Assembly (NCBI RefSeq): GCF_003711225.1
Contig: NZ_CP031030.1
Location: 6,747,501-6,811,500 of the forward strand
Direction of reading: 5' to 3'
Source: Runella sp. SP2
Lineage (GTDB): Bacteria; Bacteroidota; Bacteroidia; Cytophagales; Spirosomataceae
Length of the DNA: 64,000 nt
Shown here: positions 17,694-27,877 of the stretch, piece by piece
Numbering within the stretch: the first letter of the stretch is position 1
Layout of the letters: each line of letters opens with the position of its first letter
Position numbers and translations under genes: made by a program
The notes under the pieces: model-generated
What the model was told of the DNA's origin: nothing
The model's input: only the letters and a program-made list of their open reading frames with translations
Databases searched by the model: none

Positions 17694-17721
17694 CTAAGGG
17701 GAGTTGGCCTATTTCTTATCT
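17693..17721 (+). promoter_or_regulatory. Promoter-like motif actaaggggagtt-N10-ttatct, copy 2
   Basis: Begins at the last base of the sigma gene stop codon and precedes the FecR gene by about 27 bases. The 13-mer is identical to the copy at 16966 and the spacing to the second block is the same. It may give the FecR-SusC-SusD genes their own sigma-dependent promoter. Confidence 0.5.
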
Positions 17722-17747
17722 AAATAGTAACACACTATCTGAAACAA

Positions 17748-18755
17748 ATGAAACAAGACATAAGTAAAGATTTGATATTCAGTCATTTCGCTCACAAATC
17801 TTCGCCTTTACAACGAAAGATGATTGACGAATGGTTGCAAACCGAAGCCAACGAAGAGCTGTATTTCGCGTGGCTCGAAGAGTGGGAGCAGACCCACCCG
17901 CAGTACTTACCTCAGAGCGAATTGGCCTTAGAAAATTACGAGGCGTTTTTGGAAGCCAATCCCCAGACCCACCTCCAACCCGAACTAACGGCTTCGGAAC
18001 CCGCCGTTTCGTCAAACCGTCGCTATTGGTTTCGTTGGTTAGCGGCGGCGTCTGTTGTGTTGGTGCTGGGCGGCGTGGGATGGCTGTTCCGTGGCAGTTT
18101 ATTATACCAAACCTACCAAACTGCCTTTGGCGAAACCAAGTCGGTAGTGTTGCCAGATGGGAGTAAAGTGACCCTCAATGCCAATTCGTTGCTGCGACTC
18201 CCGCGTTTTGGTTTTGGTACAAAAAATCGGGAAGTGTTCTTGAAAGGGGAAGCGAGCTTTTCGGTTACCCATACGCCTGACCACCAAAAGTTTGTGGTAA
18301 AAACCAATAAGCAATTTGACGTGGTGGTTTTGGGGACGGAGTTTTCGGTATATGCCCGTCAGCGGATTTCTAAGGTAGTATTGAGCAAAGGAAAAGTGCA
18401 GGTGCGCTACCAACAAGGCCGTACCCAAAAACAAATTGTGCTCACACCTGGCGATTTGGTCACGCTCGACCGCGAGAATAACATGGATAAAAAGGCCGTG
18501 TCGCATCCTCAAAACTATGCCGCATGGGAGCAAAAACGATTTGTGTTTGAAGAAACGAGCTTGCAGGACGTCGCCTATCTGCTGCAAGAAAACTACGGAC
18601 TGGAGGTCGAAATCAAAGACAAAGATTTGTCCGAACGGGTCATTATGGGGTCGTTTCGGGCAGAGAACGTTGACCAACTTTTACAATCTATTTCGGAGCT
18701 TTTGGATATTAGCGTAGTGAGGCAAGGGAATAGAGTGCAACTGTCTGATAAATAA
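17748..18755 (+). CDS. FecR-family anti-sigma / signal transducer
   Basis: Membrane partner of the second ECF sigma factor. Seen: cytoplasmic N-terminus with helices (about 1-95), a membrane helix about 98-115 (WLAAASVVLVLGGVGWLF), the FecR core with VLPDGSKVTLNANSLLRLP and REVFLKGEASFSV, and a C-terminal DUF4974-like region (about 255-330). 335 aa is normal. It lies 54 bases after the sigma gene and 30 bases before SusC. Confidence 0.9.
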   Translation: MKQDISKDLIFSHFAHKSSPLQRKMIDEWLQTEANEELYFAWLEEWEQTHPQYLPQSELALENYEAFLEANPQTHLQPELTASEPAVSSNRRYWFRWLAAASVVLVLGGVGWLFRGSLLYQTYQTAFGETKSVVLPDGSKVTLNANSLLRLPRFGFGTKNREVFLKGEASFSVTHTPDHQKFVVKTNKQFDVVVLGTEFSVYARQRISKVVLSKGKVQVRYQQGRTQKQIVLTPGDLVTLDRENNMDKKAVSHPQNYAAWEQKRFVFEETSLQDVAYLLQENYGLEVEIKDKDLSERVIMGSFRAENVDQLLQSISELLDISVVRQGNRVQLSDK

Positions 18756-18785
18756 TTAAATAGAAGAATTTAACTTGTGGAAAAT

Positions 18786-21700
18786 ATGAAAAAACGATTA
18801 TCTAACCCTTCTAAGTTTGGGCTTCTTCTCACGGTGATTCTGTTAGGAAATCAGTTGGGACGGACGCAAACGTTTGCCAAAGCCCAAACGGTTATCAAAA
18901 AAAACAACGATAGCGCTCGCATGACTGCGCCGCGCCCGCTCAAAGAGGTGCTTAGTGAGCTGATGAAAACGTACCAAGTAGAGATTATGTTTGAGCGCGA
19001 TGCGGTCGAAGGATTGATTGTTCAAGCAGCGCCCGTCAATCAACAACTGAAGCTTGAAAAAAGCCTAGACAACCTGCTGCGACCGTTGGGGTTGAAGTAC
19101 AAAAAAGTAAACAGTAATTCTTACTTGATTATTGGTGATCGTAAAAAATCTCCCAAATCGTCCAGTGGCGTTTCGGAACGGTTTCCTGATGCTATTTTGC
19201 CTGGACAAGAACTAGAACGAACTGCCACCACGACGGAAGTTCTGACGCCGTTCGAGACAAGGGCGGCGGTTGAGCAAGTGCTCAAAGGGAAAGTCACCGA
19301 TGCCGAAAAAGGCGATGCACTGCCAGGAGTAAGTGTTTTGATAAAAGGGACAACAAAAGGGACAACCACCAACGTCAATGGCGAGTATTCGCTCCCAATT
19401 CCTGACAATGGTGCTGTTTTGGTGTTTAGTTTTGTCGGATACGAGCCCCAAGAAATGGCCATCGGCAACCAAACCCAGTTGAACATAGCCCTGAAAGCCG
19501 ACATCAAAGCGCTCAGTGAAGTTGTTGTGGTAGGTTATGGTCAAGTCAAAAAAAGTGATTTGACGGGTTCGGTAGCGACGGTGGCCGTTGAGGAAATCAA
19601 AAAAGTGGCGGTTACGTCGCTCGACCAAGCCTTGCAAGGACGCGCGGCGGGGGTACAAATCACCCAAAACTCAGGCGCGCCAGGGGGCTCTACCACCATC
19701 CGAATTCGCGGAGGAAACTCCATTCAGGGCGATAATGAACCCTTGTACGTTATTGATGGGATTCCGTTCAAAAACGATGGTGCGGGCAGTGGGGCGAGTT
19801 TCAACGTGTTGAGTACGCTCAATCCCAGCGACATCGAGTCCATGTCGGTCTTGAAAGATGCTTCTTCTACGGCCATTTATGGTTCGCGCGGGGCCAATGG
19901 TGTCGTGATTATCACCACCAAACGAGGCAAAGCAGGCAAATCGACGATTAATCTCGAAAGCTATTATGGCGTGCAGCAAGTACGTAAAAAATATGATGTT
20001 TTAAACGGTCGTGAATACGCCCAGTTTGTCAACGACGCCAATACCAACGAAGGACGCGCACCAGTTTATACCCAAGCGCAAGTGGATGCTTTTGGTGAAG
20101 GTACCGACTGGCAAAATGAGATTTTTCGCTCGGCCCCCATTTCCAACTACCAGCTTTCGATGAGTGGTGGCGATGAACGAACGCAATACGCGCTTTCGGG
20201 GGGGTATTTTAAACAAAAGGGGATTGTGACAAACTCCGATTTTGACCGTTATTCGCTCCGACTCAACTTAGACAGAAAACTCACCAATCGCCTCAAAGTA
20301 GGAAATAGTCTCACCGTTAACCGTACCGTGACCAACCAATCGCGTACCGATGGGGATTTGGGAAGCGCAGGATTGGTAACAATTGCGGCTTTGCAGTTCC
20401 CGCCCATCCTGCCCGTTTATAACCCTGATGGTACTTACCTTATCACCAGCCCAGCTTTATCTTTTACGGCCGATAACCCCGCTGCTTTGGCCAGAGAGAG
20501 CCAAAATACTACGACAGCGCTGCGTGTTTTTGGGAATGTGTTTGGAGAATATCAAATCATGGAAGGCTTGAGTTTCAAAGTGTTATTGGGAGCAGATGCC
20601 ATCATCCAAAAGCGAGATTCGTACCTGCCGCGTAGCGTAGCGAGTGGTTTGGCACAAGGTGGTGCGGCGTCTATTTTCAATGGACAATCTATGACGTGGT
20701 TGAATGAAAATTTGTTGAGCTACACCAAATCTTTTGGCGTCCATAACATCAGCGCCCTTATAGGCTATACCCAACAGGCCAACCGTACCGAAAACAATAC
20801 GGCGGCTTCGCGCAACTTTGTAAATGATAACTTAAACTCGGGTAATTTGGGGGCAGGTTCGGTACCCTTGGTACCTTCGTCGGGCATTGGTACATGGGGC
20901 TTGCAGTCGTACTTGGCCAGAATCAATTATGGTTATAAAGACAAATACCTCTTTACGGCGTCTTTTCGGGCCGACGGTTCTTCGCGCTTTGGAGCCAATA
21001 ATCGCTACGGATATTTCCCTTCGGCGGCTTTGGCGTGGCGTGTGTCGGAAGAGGATTTCTTGAAAAATGCCCGAGTAATTAGTGACTTGAAATTGCGGGC
21101 TACCTACGGTTCTACAGGAAACCAAGATGGCATTGGCAATTATCCAGCGTATTCGCTTTTGGGTACGCAAAATTATATTTTTAGCAATGCGGTTTCGACG
21201 GGAATTGGGCCTTCCCAAATTGCCAACCCCGATTTGTCGTGGGAAACGACGACTCAAGCGGATTTGGGTATTGATGTTGGTTTCTTCAACAACCGAATCA
21301 CATTGGTGGCCGATTTGTACCTCAAACGTACCAAAGATTTATTGCTTAACGTAACCGTTCCGAGTACGTCGGGGTATTCGAGTGCCATTCAAAATTTGGG
21401 AAAAGTAGAGAACAAAGGGATAGAATTTAGCCTCTCGTCGCGCAATATTGATAAAGCGTTTAAATGGAATACCGACTTCAATTTTGCCACCAATCGCAAC
21501 ACTGTTTTGGACATTGGCGGTGCTCCCCAAATTTTTGCGGGTCAAGTAGCCAACATTGCCCAAAACGTCAACTCTGGTGTCATTCGGGTGGGCGAACCGT
21601 TGGGGTCGTTTTATGGCTACGTGACCAATGGCTTGTATCAAACTACGGATGAGTTGGCGGCACTGAGCGACCCGCAGGCGCGGAAACCAGGCGATCGCAA

Positions 21701-22262
21701 ATATGCTGATTTGAACGGCGATAAGAAGATTGATGACAACGACCGTACCATCATCGGTCGCGCCCAGCCCAAGTTTTTGGGAGGTATTAGCAACTCTTTT
21801 TCGTACAAAGGATTTGAGTTAACCCTATTTTTACAAGGGGTTTATGGTAATAACATCTTGAATGCCAATCGGTTTGAATTGGAGTATTTGAACGGAACCA
21901 ATAACCAAAATCAAGATATGTTGAACCGTTGGACGCCAACAAATACAAACACAGATATTCCAAGGGCTTCAACCACGCGGCCTGCCAACCGTATATCGTC
22001 GCGCCAAATCGAAGATGGTTCGTACTTACGGTTGAAAAACGCCCAATTGGCCTATAACCTGCCCGCGTCGGTGATAAAAGCCCTTAATATTCAGTCGTTT
22101 CGGGTGTATGTGACTGCACAAAACTACCTGACTTGGACGAAATACTCAGGCTATGACCCAGAAGTAAACCGCTTCGGGCAAGATAGTCGTAGTCAAGGGT
22201 TTGATTACAGTAGCTACCCTGCCGCAAAAACCTTGTTATTGGGCATTAATGTCGGTTTTTAA
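18786..22262 (+). CDS. SusC/RagA TonB-dependent receptor with STN domain
   Basis: Outer-membrane importer of locus 2. Seen: signal-like N-terminus, STN domain (about 45-120) with LKEVLSELMKTYQVEIMF, carboxypeptidase-regulatory-like domain (about 165-245) with GTTKGTTTNVNGEYSLPI, VVVVGYGQVKKSDLTGSV, plug with TIRIRGGNSI and KDASSTAIYGSRGANGVV, then the beta barrel ending at LLLGINVGF, a typical terminal beta strand with final Phe. ATG at 18786 is preferred to the in-frame GTG at 18777. The next gene follows after 12 bases. Given GH88 and other enzymes downstream, a uronate-containing glycan is a plausible substrate (inference). Confidence 0.94.
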   Translation: MKKRLSNPSKFGLLLTVILLGNQLGRTQTFAKAQTVIKKNNDSARMTAPRPLKEVLSELMKTYQVEIMFERDAVEGLIVQAAPVNQQLKLEKSLDNLLRPLGLKYKKVNSNSYLIIGDRKKSPKSSSGVSERFPDAILPGQELERTATTTEVLTPFETRAAVEQVLKGKVTDAEKGDALPGVSVLIKGTTKGTTTNVNGEYSLPIPDNGAVLVFSFVGYEPQEMAIGNQTQLNIALKADIKALSEVVVVGYGQVKKSDLTGSVATVAVEEIKKVAVTSLDQALQGRAAGVQITQNSGAPGGSTTIRIRGGNSIQGDNEPLYVIDGIPFKNDGAGSGASFNVLSTLNPSDIESMSVLKDASSTAIYGSRGANGVVIITTKRGKAGKSTINLESYYGVQQVRKKYDVLNGREYAQFVNDANTNEGRAPVYTQAQVDAFGEGTDWQNEIFRSAPISNYQLSMSGGDERTQYALSGGYFKQKGIVTNSDFDRYSLRLNLDRKLTNRLKVGNSLTVNRTVTNQSRTDGDLGSAGLVTIAALQFPPILPVYNPDGTYLITSPALSFTADNPAALARESQNTTTALRVFGNVFGEYQIMEGLSFKVLLGADAIIQKRDSYLPRSVASGLAQGGAASIFNGQSMTWLNENLLSYTKSFGVHNISALIGYTQQANRTENNTAASRNFVNDNLNSGNLGAGSVPLVPSSGIGTWGLQSYLARINYGYKDKYLFTASFRADGSSRFGANNRYGYFPSAALAWRVSEEDFLKNARVISDLKLRATYGSTGNQDGIGNYPAYSLLGTQNYIFSNAVSTGIGPSQIANPDLSWETTTQADLGIDVGFFNNRITLVADLYLKRTKDLLLNVTVPSTSGYSSAIQNLGKVENKGIEFSLSSRNIDKAFKWNTDFNFATNRNTVLDIGGAPQIFAGQVANIAQNVNSGVIRVGEPLGSFYGYVTNGLYQTTDELAALSDPQARKPGDRKYADLNGDKKIDDNDRTIIGRAQPKFLGGISNSFSYKGFELTLFLQGVYGNNILNANRFELEYLNGTNNQNQDMLNRWTPTNTNTDIPRASTTRPANRISSRQIEDGSYLRLKNAQLAYNLPASVIKALNIQSFRVYVTAQNYLTWTKYSGYDPEVNRFGQDSRSQGFDYSSYPAAKTLLLGINVGF

Positions 22263-22274
22263 TTCATTAAACTC

Positions 22275-23720
22275 ATGAATACAATGAACGCAAAATATAT
22301 ACTTACAGGTCTTTGTCTGACACTTTGTGTTGCGTCTTGCAACGTCTTAGAGCAAACGCCTGAGTCGAATTTTACCCCTGAAAATTTTTACCGAAATGCC
22401 GATGACGCCAAAGCCGCAGTAAGTTCGGTTTATGACCTGATGAACACGGCCGAGATGTACAATCAAATCGTGTGGATTTTGCAGGACCAAGCCACCGACG
22501 ACTCTGAATGGGGCGGAGGACGCTCAACGGCTAACCAAGCCAAAAACGATTTGGATAAATACACCTTTACGCCTGCCACGAGCACTTTTCAATCGCTTTG
22601 GGCAGCCACTTACCGTGCTATCAATCGGGCCAATACCGTCATCAGTCGCGTACCTAATGTGACGATGGACAGTGACTTGAAAAACCGATTAATTGCCGAA
22701 GCTAAGTTTATGCGTGGTTTTTATTATTTCAACTTGGTGCGCCTGTTTGGGGGCGTTCCGTTGGTGACCAAAGAAACCACTTCGCTCAACGATTTGGCCG
22801 TAGCAAGGGCGTCGGTCGATGAGGTGTATCAGCAAGTTATTCAGGATTTTACAGAAGCAGAGGCAGTTTTGCCAGCCACTTACGGAGCGGGCGACCGTGG
22901 CCGTGCCACGAAGGGAGCTGCAAAGGCGTTTTTGGCCAAAGTCTATTTGACCCGTCAAGAATGGCCCAAGGCATCGGCAAAGGCCAAAGAAGTAATGGAC
23001 ATGGGCGTGTATGACCTTTGGGCCAACTACGCCGACGTGTTTACCATTGCAAATAAAAACGGAAAAGAGGCCATTTTTGAGGTACAAGCCCTCGGAGGTG
23101 GGGTCGGCGAAGGGAGCTTTATGCAGGGCTATATGCGGCCTAATTTTGACCGAGTTAATGGTGTTTCTGGTTTTGGAGATGACCCCGTAACCGAAAACCT
23201 TTACCGTGCTTACCGCGCTGACGATAAGCGCCGAAACATCAATTTGCGACTTTACACACCAACGGGTACTCCTGCTGCCCCTGCGAGTGTAGCGTTTCCG
23301 TGTTATGTGTATAAATATTTAGACCCCACCGCTACTGCTAATGGAGAAGGGAGCAATAACTTTCCAGTACTGCGGTACGCCGATGTTGTGTTGATGTATG
23401 CCGAAGCCCTCAACGAACAAGCCGCTGCTTCTACCGAAGCCTACGCTAACGTCAATCGGATTCGTAGTCGTGCGGGGATTCCAAACTTGACGCCTAACCT
23501 TACTCAGGCACAATTTAGAGATAGTTTGCTGCTGGAAAGACGCTTAGAATTGGCCTTTGAGGGACATCGGTGGTTTGATTTGTCCAGACGGAAAAAACTG
23601 ATAGAAGCCCTGAAAATCCAGAACCCGAGCATCAAGGTCGAAGAGTACCACTATTTGTACCCCATTCCGCAAACGGAGAGAGATTCTAACCCCAAACTAA
23701 GTCAAAATCCTGGTTATTAG
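22275..23720 (+). CDS. SusD/RagB-family nutrient-binding lipoprotein
   Basis: Partner of the SusC just upstream. Seen: signal peptide with lipidation Cys in LCVASC (about residue 22), NFYRNADDAKAAVSSVYDLM near the N-terminus, the helical core with AEAKFMRGFYYFNLVRLFGG, and the conserved C-terminus YLYPIPQTERDSNPKLSQNPGY (quoted only in part by position 460-481). 481 aa is typical. A hairpin with a long loop follows at 23775-23824, before the FAD oxidoreductase gene. Confidence 0.94.
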   Translation: MNTMNAKYILTGLCLTLCVASCNVLEQTPESNFTPENFYRNADDAKAAVSSVYDLMNTAEMYNQIVWILQDQATDDSEWGGGRSTANQAKNDLDKYTFTPATSTFQSLWAATYRAINRANTVISRVPNVTMDSDLKNRLIAEAKFMRGFYYFNLVRLFGGVPLVTKETTSLNDLAVARASVDEVYQQVIQDFTEAEAVLPATYGAGDRGRATKGAAKAFLAKVYLTRQEWPKASAKAKEVMDMGVYDLWANYADVFTIANKNGKEAIFEVQALGGGVGEGSFMQGYMRPNFDRVNGVSGFGDDPVTENLYRAYRADDKRRNINLRLYTPTGTPAAPASVAFPCYVYKYLDPTATANGEGSNNFPVLRYADVVLMYAEALNEQAAASTEAYANVNRIRSRAGIPNLTPNLTQAQFRDSLLLERRLELAFEGHRWFDLSRRKKLIEALKIQNPSIKVEEYHYLYPIPQTERDSNPKLSQNPGY

Positions 23721-23774
23721 AGGAGTATTCGTCGTTGAGCAGGGTACAAAAACTTCTATTTTTTTGTGCCTATT

Positions 23775-23824
23775 CTATTGTGTTCTATGTGTTTTAACTG
23801 ATATAACACAATAGCCAGAGTAAA
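23775..23824 (+). terminator. Weak hairpin between SusD and FAD oxidoreductase
   Basis: Perfect 10-base inverted repeat ctattgtgtt / aacacaatag with a 30-base loop. No T-run follows. It may act as a partial terminator or RNA-stability element. Confidence 0.3.
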
Positions 23825-23934
23825 TCCAAATGCAGTTTTGGTTTATTACCATAGCACGTTGGTTAATGACCCAACTGATGGCGCGAATTGTCCCGCGTAC
23901 CTGAAAAAACTTTTAAATTCCTAAACCATTCCCA

Positions 23935-25620
23935 ATGAAAAAAACATCCCTTTTAATTTGGCTTTTGGGGGCTATTCTTTTCTTGCCTAGTTTCAAAACC
24001 AACCGAACGCCTGCTTCTCACGCTTTGGTTCGTAAAGCCGACGTGATTATCTACGGTGGTACGTCATCGGCGGTGACGGCGGCGGTACAGGTGGTAAAGA
24101 TGGGTAAAACCGCCATTATCGTTTCGCCCGACAAACACCTTGGCGGGTTGTCGTCGGGTGGGCTTGGGTTTACCGATACGGGCAACAAACAAGTCATTGG
24201 CGGGCTTTCGCGGGAGTTTTATCACCGCCTGTACCAGCATTACCAAAAAAACGAGTCGTGGCAATGGCAAAAAAAGGAGGAATATGGCAACAAAGGCCAA
24301 GGAACGCCCGCCCTCGACGGTGCCAACCGTACGATGTGGATTTTTGAGCCCCACGCGGCAGAACAGGTTTTTGAAGATTTTGTCAAAGAAAATAAATTGG
24401 TCGTGTATCGCAACGAATGGCTCGACCGTTCGGCCAAAGGTGTTGTCAAAAAATCGGGGAAAATTACCTCGTTCCGTACCCTAAGTGGCAATGTTTATGA
24501 AGGAAAAATGTTTATTGACGCTACTTACGAGGGTGATTTGATGGCCGCCGCAGGCGTGAGTTACCACGTGGGGCGCGAAGCCAACAGCGTCTATGGCGAA
24601 AAGTGGAATGGCGTACAAGTAGGGGTGTTTCAGCATGGGCATTATTTCAAAAAACCAGTGAGTCCGTACAAAATTGCCAACGACCCTAAAAGCGGACTTT
24701 TACCCGAAATTTCGTCCGAATCACCAGGTGAAAATGGGTCGGGGGACAACAAGCTCCAAGCGTATTGCTTCAGAATGTGTTTGAGCAACCACCCCGACAA
24801 CCGCGTGTTTTTTACCAAACCTGAAGGGTATAACCCCGATCGATACGAGTTGGTAGCGCGGGTATTTGCGACGGGTTGGCGCGAGACGTTCGATAAGTAC
24901 GACCCCATCCCGAACCGTAAAACGGATACCAATAACCACGGGCCTTTTAGTACCGACTACATTGGCAAAAACTACGACTACCCCGAAGCAAGCTACGAAC
25001 GCCGCAAGGCCATCATCAAAGACCACGAATTGTATCAAAAAGGCTTGATGTATTTCTTGCAAAACGACCCTCGCGTTCCTGCCGACGTGCAAGACAAAAT
25101 GAAACAGTGGGGCTTACCCAAAGATGAATTTAAGGACAACGGCGGCTGGCCGCATCAGCTATACATCCGCGAAGCACGACGAATGAAAGGCGTTTTTGTA
25201 ATGACCGAAGCCGATGCTTTGGGCAAAACCAACGTTCCCCAGCCCGTGGGAATGGGCTCATACTCGCTCGATTCACACAATGCCCAGCGTTTTGTGACCT
25301 CAGAGGGCTACGTTCAAAACGAAGGCGACATTGGCGTTCATCCTGATAAGCCTTACTCGATTGCTTACGGGGCAATTTTACCCAAAGAAACGGAATGCGC
25401 TAACTTGCTTGTGCCCGTCTGTGTATCAAGTTCGCACATTGCTTACGGTTCTATCCGTATGGAGCCTGTGTTTATGATATTGGGACAGTCGGCGGCAGCA
25501 GCGGCGGTGTTGTCCATTGAAAACAAGGTTTCCCCTCAAAAATTGCCGTACGAGAAGCTTCGTCAGGTACTTGAGAAGGAGAACCAGCGTTTAGATTGGG
25601 AAACAAGCCAAGGGAAATAA
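23935..25620 (+). CDS. Exported FAD-dependent oxidoreductase (PF12831-type)
   Basis: Flavoprotein of the FAD_oxidored type common in glycan loci of Bacteroidota. Seen: signal peptide (about 1-20), FAD-binding start DVIIYGGTSSAVTAA (about 36-50), then GGLSSGGLGFTDTG, the central EGDLMAAAGVSYHVGREA, and near the C-terminus CVSSSHIAYGSIRMEPVFM with GQSAAAAA. 561 aa is usual. Members are often annotated as xanthan lyase without good reason; the substrate is unknown. It follows SusD on the same strand and ends at a strong bidirectional terminator. Confidence 0.87.
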   Translation: MKKTSLLIWLLGAILFLPSFKTNRTPASHALVRKADVIIYGGTSSAVTAAVQVVKMGKTAIIVSPDKHLGGLSSGGLGFTDTGNKQVIGGLSREFYHRLYQHYQKNESWQWQKKEEYGNKGQGTPALDGANRTMWIFEPHAAEQVFEDFVKENKLVVYRNEWLDRSAKGVVKKSGKITSFRTLSGNVYEGKMFIDATYEGDLMAAAGVSYHVGREANSVYGEKWNGVQVGVFQHGHYFKKPVSPYKIANDPKSGLLPEISSESPGENGSGDNKLQAYCFRMCLSNHPDNRVFFTKPEGYNPDRYELVARVFATGWRETFDKYDPIPNRKTDTNNHGPFSTDYIGKNYDYPEASYERRKAIIKDHELYQKGLMYFLQNDPRVPADVQDKMKQWGLPKDEFKDNGGWPHQLYIREARRMKGVFVMTEADALGKTNVPQPVGMGSYSLDSHNAQRFVTSEGYVQNEGDIGVHPDKPYSIAYGAILPKETECANLLVPVCVSSSHIAYGSIRMEPVFMILGQSAAAAAVLSIENKVSPQKLPYEKLRQVLEKENQRLDWETSQGK

Positions 25621-25641
25621 GACCAAGGCTTACACAAAATA

Positions 25642-25678
25642 AACCACATAGCGCACAATTATTGTGAGCTATGTGGTT
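25642..25678. terminator. Bidirectional terminator
   Basis: aaccacatagc / gctatgtggtt outer stem continuing into cacaat / attgtg with a one-base loop. It sits between convergent genes and can serve both. Confidence 0.75.
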
Positions 25679-25702
25679 ATCTGCCAAGGTTTGTACAACA
25701 GG

Positions 25703-26233
25703 TTACTGATTTACACTAAAAGCTACTTCTACATTTTCCCACAATAGAGAAACCTTGCCTTTGGGAGAAATGGTATAGAGCAGTTTTTCGTTGAATTGCG
25801 ACGATTTTTTAGGCTGCACACTCACGCGCAAGGCATCTTGTTTTTCGTCGTACTTGAAAGCTCCCCACTGCACCGCTACTTTGTTGAAAATGAGCGTCCA
25901 TTTCTCCTCGCTAGGAATGACAAAGAAACCGTATTTGCCCGCAGGCAAGGTAGTGCCTTCAATGGTTGCATCTTTGTCGATTTCAAAAGTGGTAGCCTCG
26001 TTGGCCCCCGCCCGCCACACTTGTCCATAAGGCACCAATTCCCCCCACACTTTACGGCCTTTGACCGAAGGCTGACCGTAGCTGAGACTAATCGTAATGC
26101 CACCTACTTCTCGAGATACTTGAGCGGGTGGGCTAGGGCGTGTGCTTTTGTCTTGGGCAATGGTGTTGAAACCAAGAAAATAAACCAACGTAAAAGCAAA
26201 GAATGTCAGGCTGTTTTTTAGGTACAATTGCAT
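25703..26233 (-). CDS. DUF2911 domain protein (exported)
   Basis: Exported protein with a DUF2911 domain covering about residues 40-170. Seen: signal peptide ending near TIAQ (about 27), then SPPAQVSREVGGITISLSYG, RKVWGELVPYGQVWRAGANE, TTLPAGKYGFFVIP and the late EKWTLIFNK. These blocks are diagnostic of DUF2911, a family of unknown function common in Bacteroidota. It is a single gene on the minus strand, convergent to the FAD oxidoreductase and divergent from the GH88 gene. Confidence 0.85.
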   Translation of the reverse strand: MQLYLKNSLTFFAFTLVYFLGFNTIAQDKSTRPSPPAQVSREVGGITISLSYGQPSVKGRKVWGELVPYGQVWRAGANEATTFEIDKDATIEGTTLPAGKYGFFVIPSEEKWTLIFNKVAVQWGAFKYDEKQDALRVSVQPKKSSQFNEKLLYTISPKGKVSLLWENVEVAFSVNQ

Positions 26234-26476
26234 AGCTTACAATAATTTGAGTGGTTAATAAAAATGACTGCGACAAAATTGTGGAACCCTTCAAAAACAA
26301 CCCGTTCAAACGTGGTTCAAATTGGTGCAAGTTGATTCAAGGAAAACTGGGGAGAACTTTGTGGGAAACTCAAGTAGATTTTAGTCAAAAAACGGTTTAT
26401 ACTACTGACCAAAAAGAAACATTTCTGCTCAGAAAGCAGAACGTTTTCCTCGATTATTAACCGTTGACTATACCGA

Positions 26477-27877
26477 ATGATTCAGATTAACTCCACCCTT
26501 ACACCTTCTGATTTATCAGCCAAGCTAAACGATTTCTGGGCGCTTTCGGCGCAAAAAATCCGCGCTATTGCCGACCACTACGACGTCGCGAAAGGCTCAC
26601 CTGTGTTCACCGTACAAGGCCAATACACTACGCGCGGCTGGACCGAATGGACACAAGGCTTCCAGTTTGGCGCGGCTATTTTACAATTTGATGCCACGGG
26701 CGACGAAGAATTTTTGGACTACGGTCGCAAAAATACGCTTTCGGTCATGGCCCCTCACGTGAGCCACATTGGCGTGCACGACCACGGCTTCAACAACGTC
26801 AGTACCAACGGCAATTTGCTGCGATTGATGCACGAAGGGAAAATTCCTTTTAATGAATGGGAGAAAAATTTCTACGAATTGGCCCTGAAAATTTCGGGTG
26901 CGGTGCAAGCAAGCCGCTGGACGACCATCAAAGGCCGCGACGGTGAAGCGAGCGGGGGCTTTATTCATTCCTTTAATGGGCCTCATTCGTTGTTTGTCGA
27001 TACCATACGCTCTTGCCGCGCTTTGGTGGTAAGCCATCAATTGGGACACGTTTTTCAGGGAGAAAATGATGTTAAAATCAACTTACTCGAACGCGCACTC
27101 CAACACATCAAAGCCACGGCCGATTACGCCGTCTATTACGGAGAAGGGCGCGATTCGTACGATATTTGGGGACGTACCGCCCACGAAAGCGTTTTTAATA
27201 CGAAAGATGGAAACTATCGTTGCCCCAATTCGCAACAAGGTTATACAGGATTCAGTACGTGGACACGCGGCCTGGCCTGGGCAATGTGTGGTTTCCCTGA
27301 GCAGCTGGAAGCCCTCAGTCATATTTCGGACGAGGCGTTAGAACCGCTCGGAGGACGCGCGTCTATCGAAGCTATGATGCTCAAAGCCGCCCGCGCTACT
27401 TGCGACTTTTTTATTGCGCATACACCTACCGACGGTGTGCCTTATTGGGACACAGGTGCTCCAAATTTACACAAATTAGGCAATTACCTCGACCGTCCCG
27501 CCGAGCCTATCAACGACCACGAGCCTGTCGATAGTTCTGCGGCTGCCATTGGCGCACAGGGGTTGTTGCGTTTGGGTAAGTATTTGACAGACAAAGGCGA
27601 AGCTGCCGACGGACAACGTTATTGGCAATCAGGACTCACGGTGATGGATACGTTATTGCAAGCGCCTTACGTCAGCACCGACCCTGAGCACCAAGGACTA
27701 TTGCTACATTCGATTTATCACCGCCCCAACGGTTGGGATTATGTACCAGAAGGTAGTAAAATTCCGTATGGAGAGTCGAGTATGTGGGGTGATTATCACA
27801 TTCGAGAAGCAGCCTTGTACTTGCAGCGTATTATCAATAACGAGCCGTACTACGCTTTTTTAAACTGTGTAAAATGA
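26477..27877 (+). CDS. Glycoside hydrolase family 88-like (unsaturated glucuronyl hydrolase)
   Basis: GH88 enzymes remove unsaturated uronic acid from the end of oligosaccharides made by polysaccharide lyases. Seen: an alpha/alpha-barrel helical sequence with TEWTQGFQFGAAILQF (about 55-70), HDHGFNNVSTNGNLLRL (about 98-114, the first catalytic Asp region), HSLFVDTIRSCRALVVS (about 172-188, second Asp), GYTGFSTWTRGLAWAMCGF and the late SSAAAIGAQGLLRLG and SMWGDYHIREAALYL. No signal peptide, so it acts in the cytoplasm or is exported by another route. 466 aa is longer than typical GH88 (about 380). The tandem array begins at the base after its stop codon. Confidence 0.82.
   Translation: MIQINSTLTPSDLSAKLNDFWALSAQKIRAIADHYDVAKGSPVFTVQGQYTTRGWTEWTQGFQFGAAILQFDATGDEEFLDYGRKNTLSVMAPHVSHIGVHDHGFNNVSTNGNLLRLMHEGKIPFNEWEKNFYELALKISGAVQASRWTTIKGRDGEASGGFIHSFNGPHSLFVDTIRSCRALVVSHQLGHVFQGENDVKINLLERALQHIKATADYAVYYGEGRDSYDIWGRTAHESVFNTKDGNYRCPNSQQGYTGFSTWTRGLAWAMCGFPEQLEALSHISDEALEPLGGRASIEAMMLKAARATCDFFIAHTPTDGVPYWDTGAPNLHKLGNYLDRPAEPINDHEPVDSSAAAIGAQGLLRLGKYLTDKGEAADGQRYWQSGLTVMDTLLQAPYVSTDPEHQGLLLHSIYHRPNGWDYVPEGSKIPYGESSMWGDYHIREAALYLQRIINNEPYYAFLNCVK

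Noticed and set aside
26251-26460. 69-codon frame between DUF2911 and GH88
   Set aside because: Lies in the divergent promoter region, has no family pattern and no start signal.
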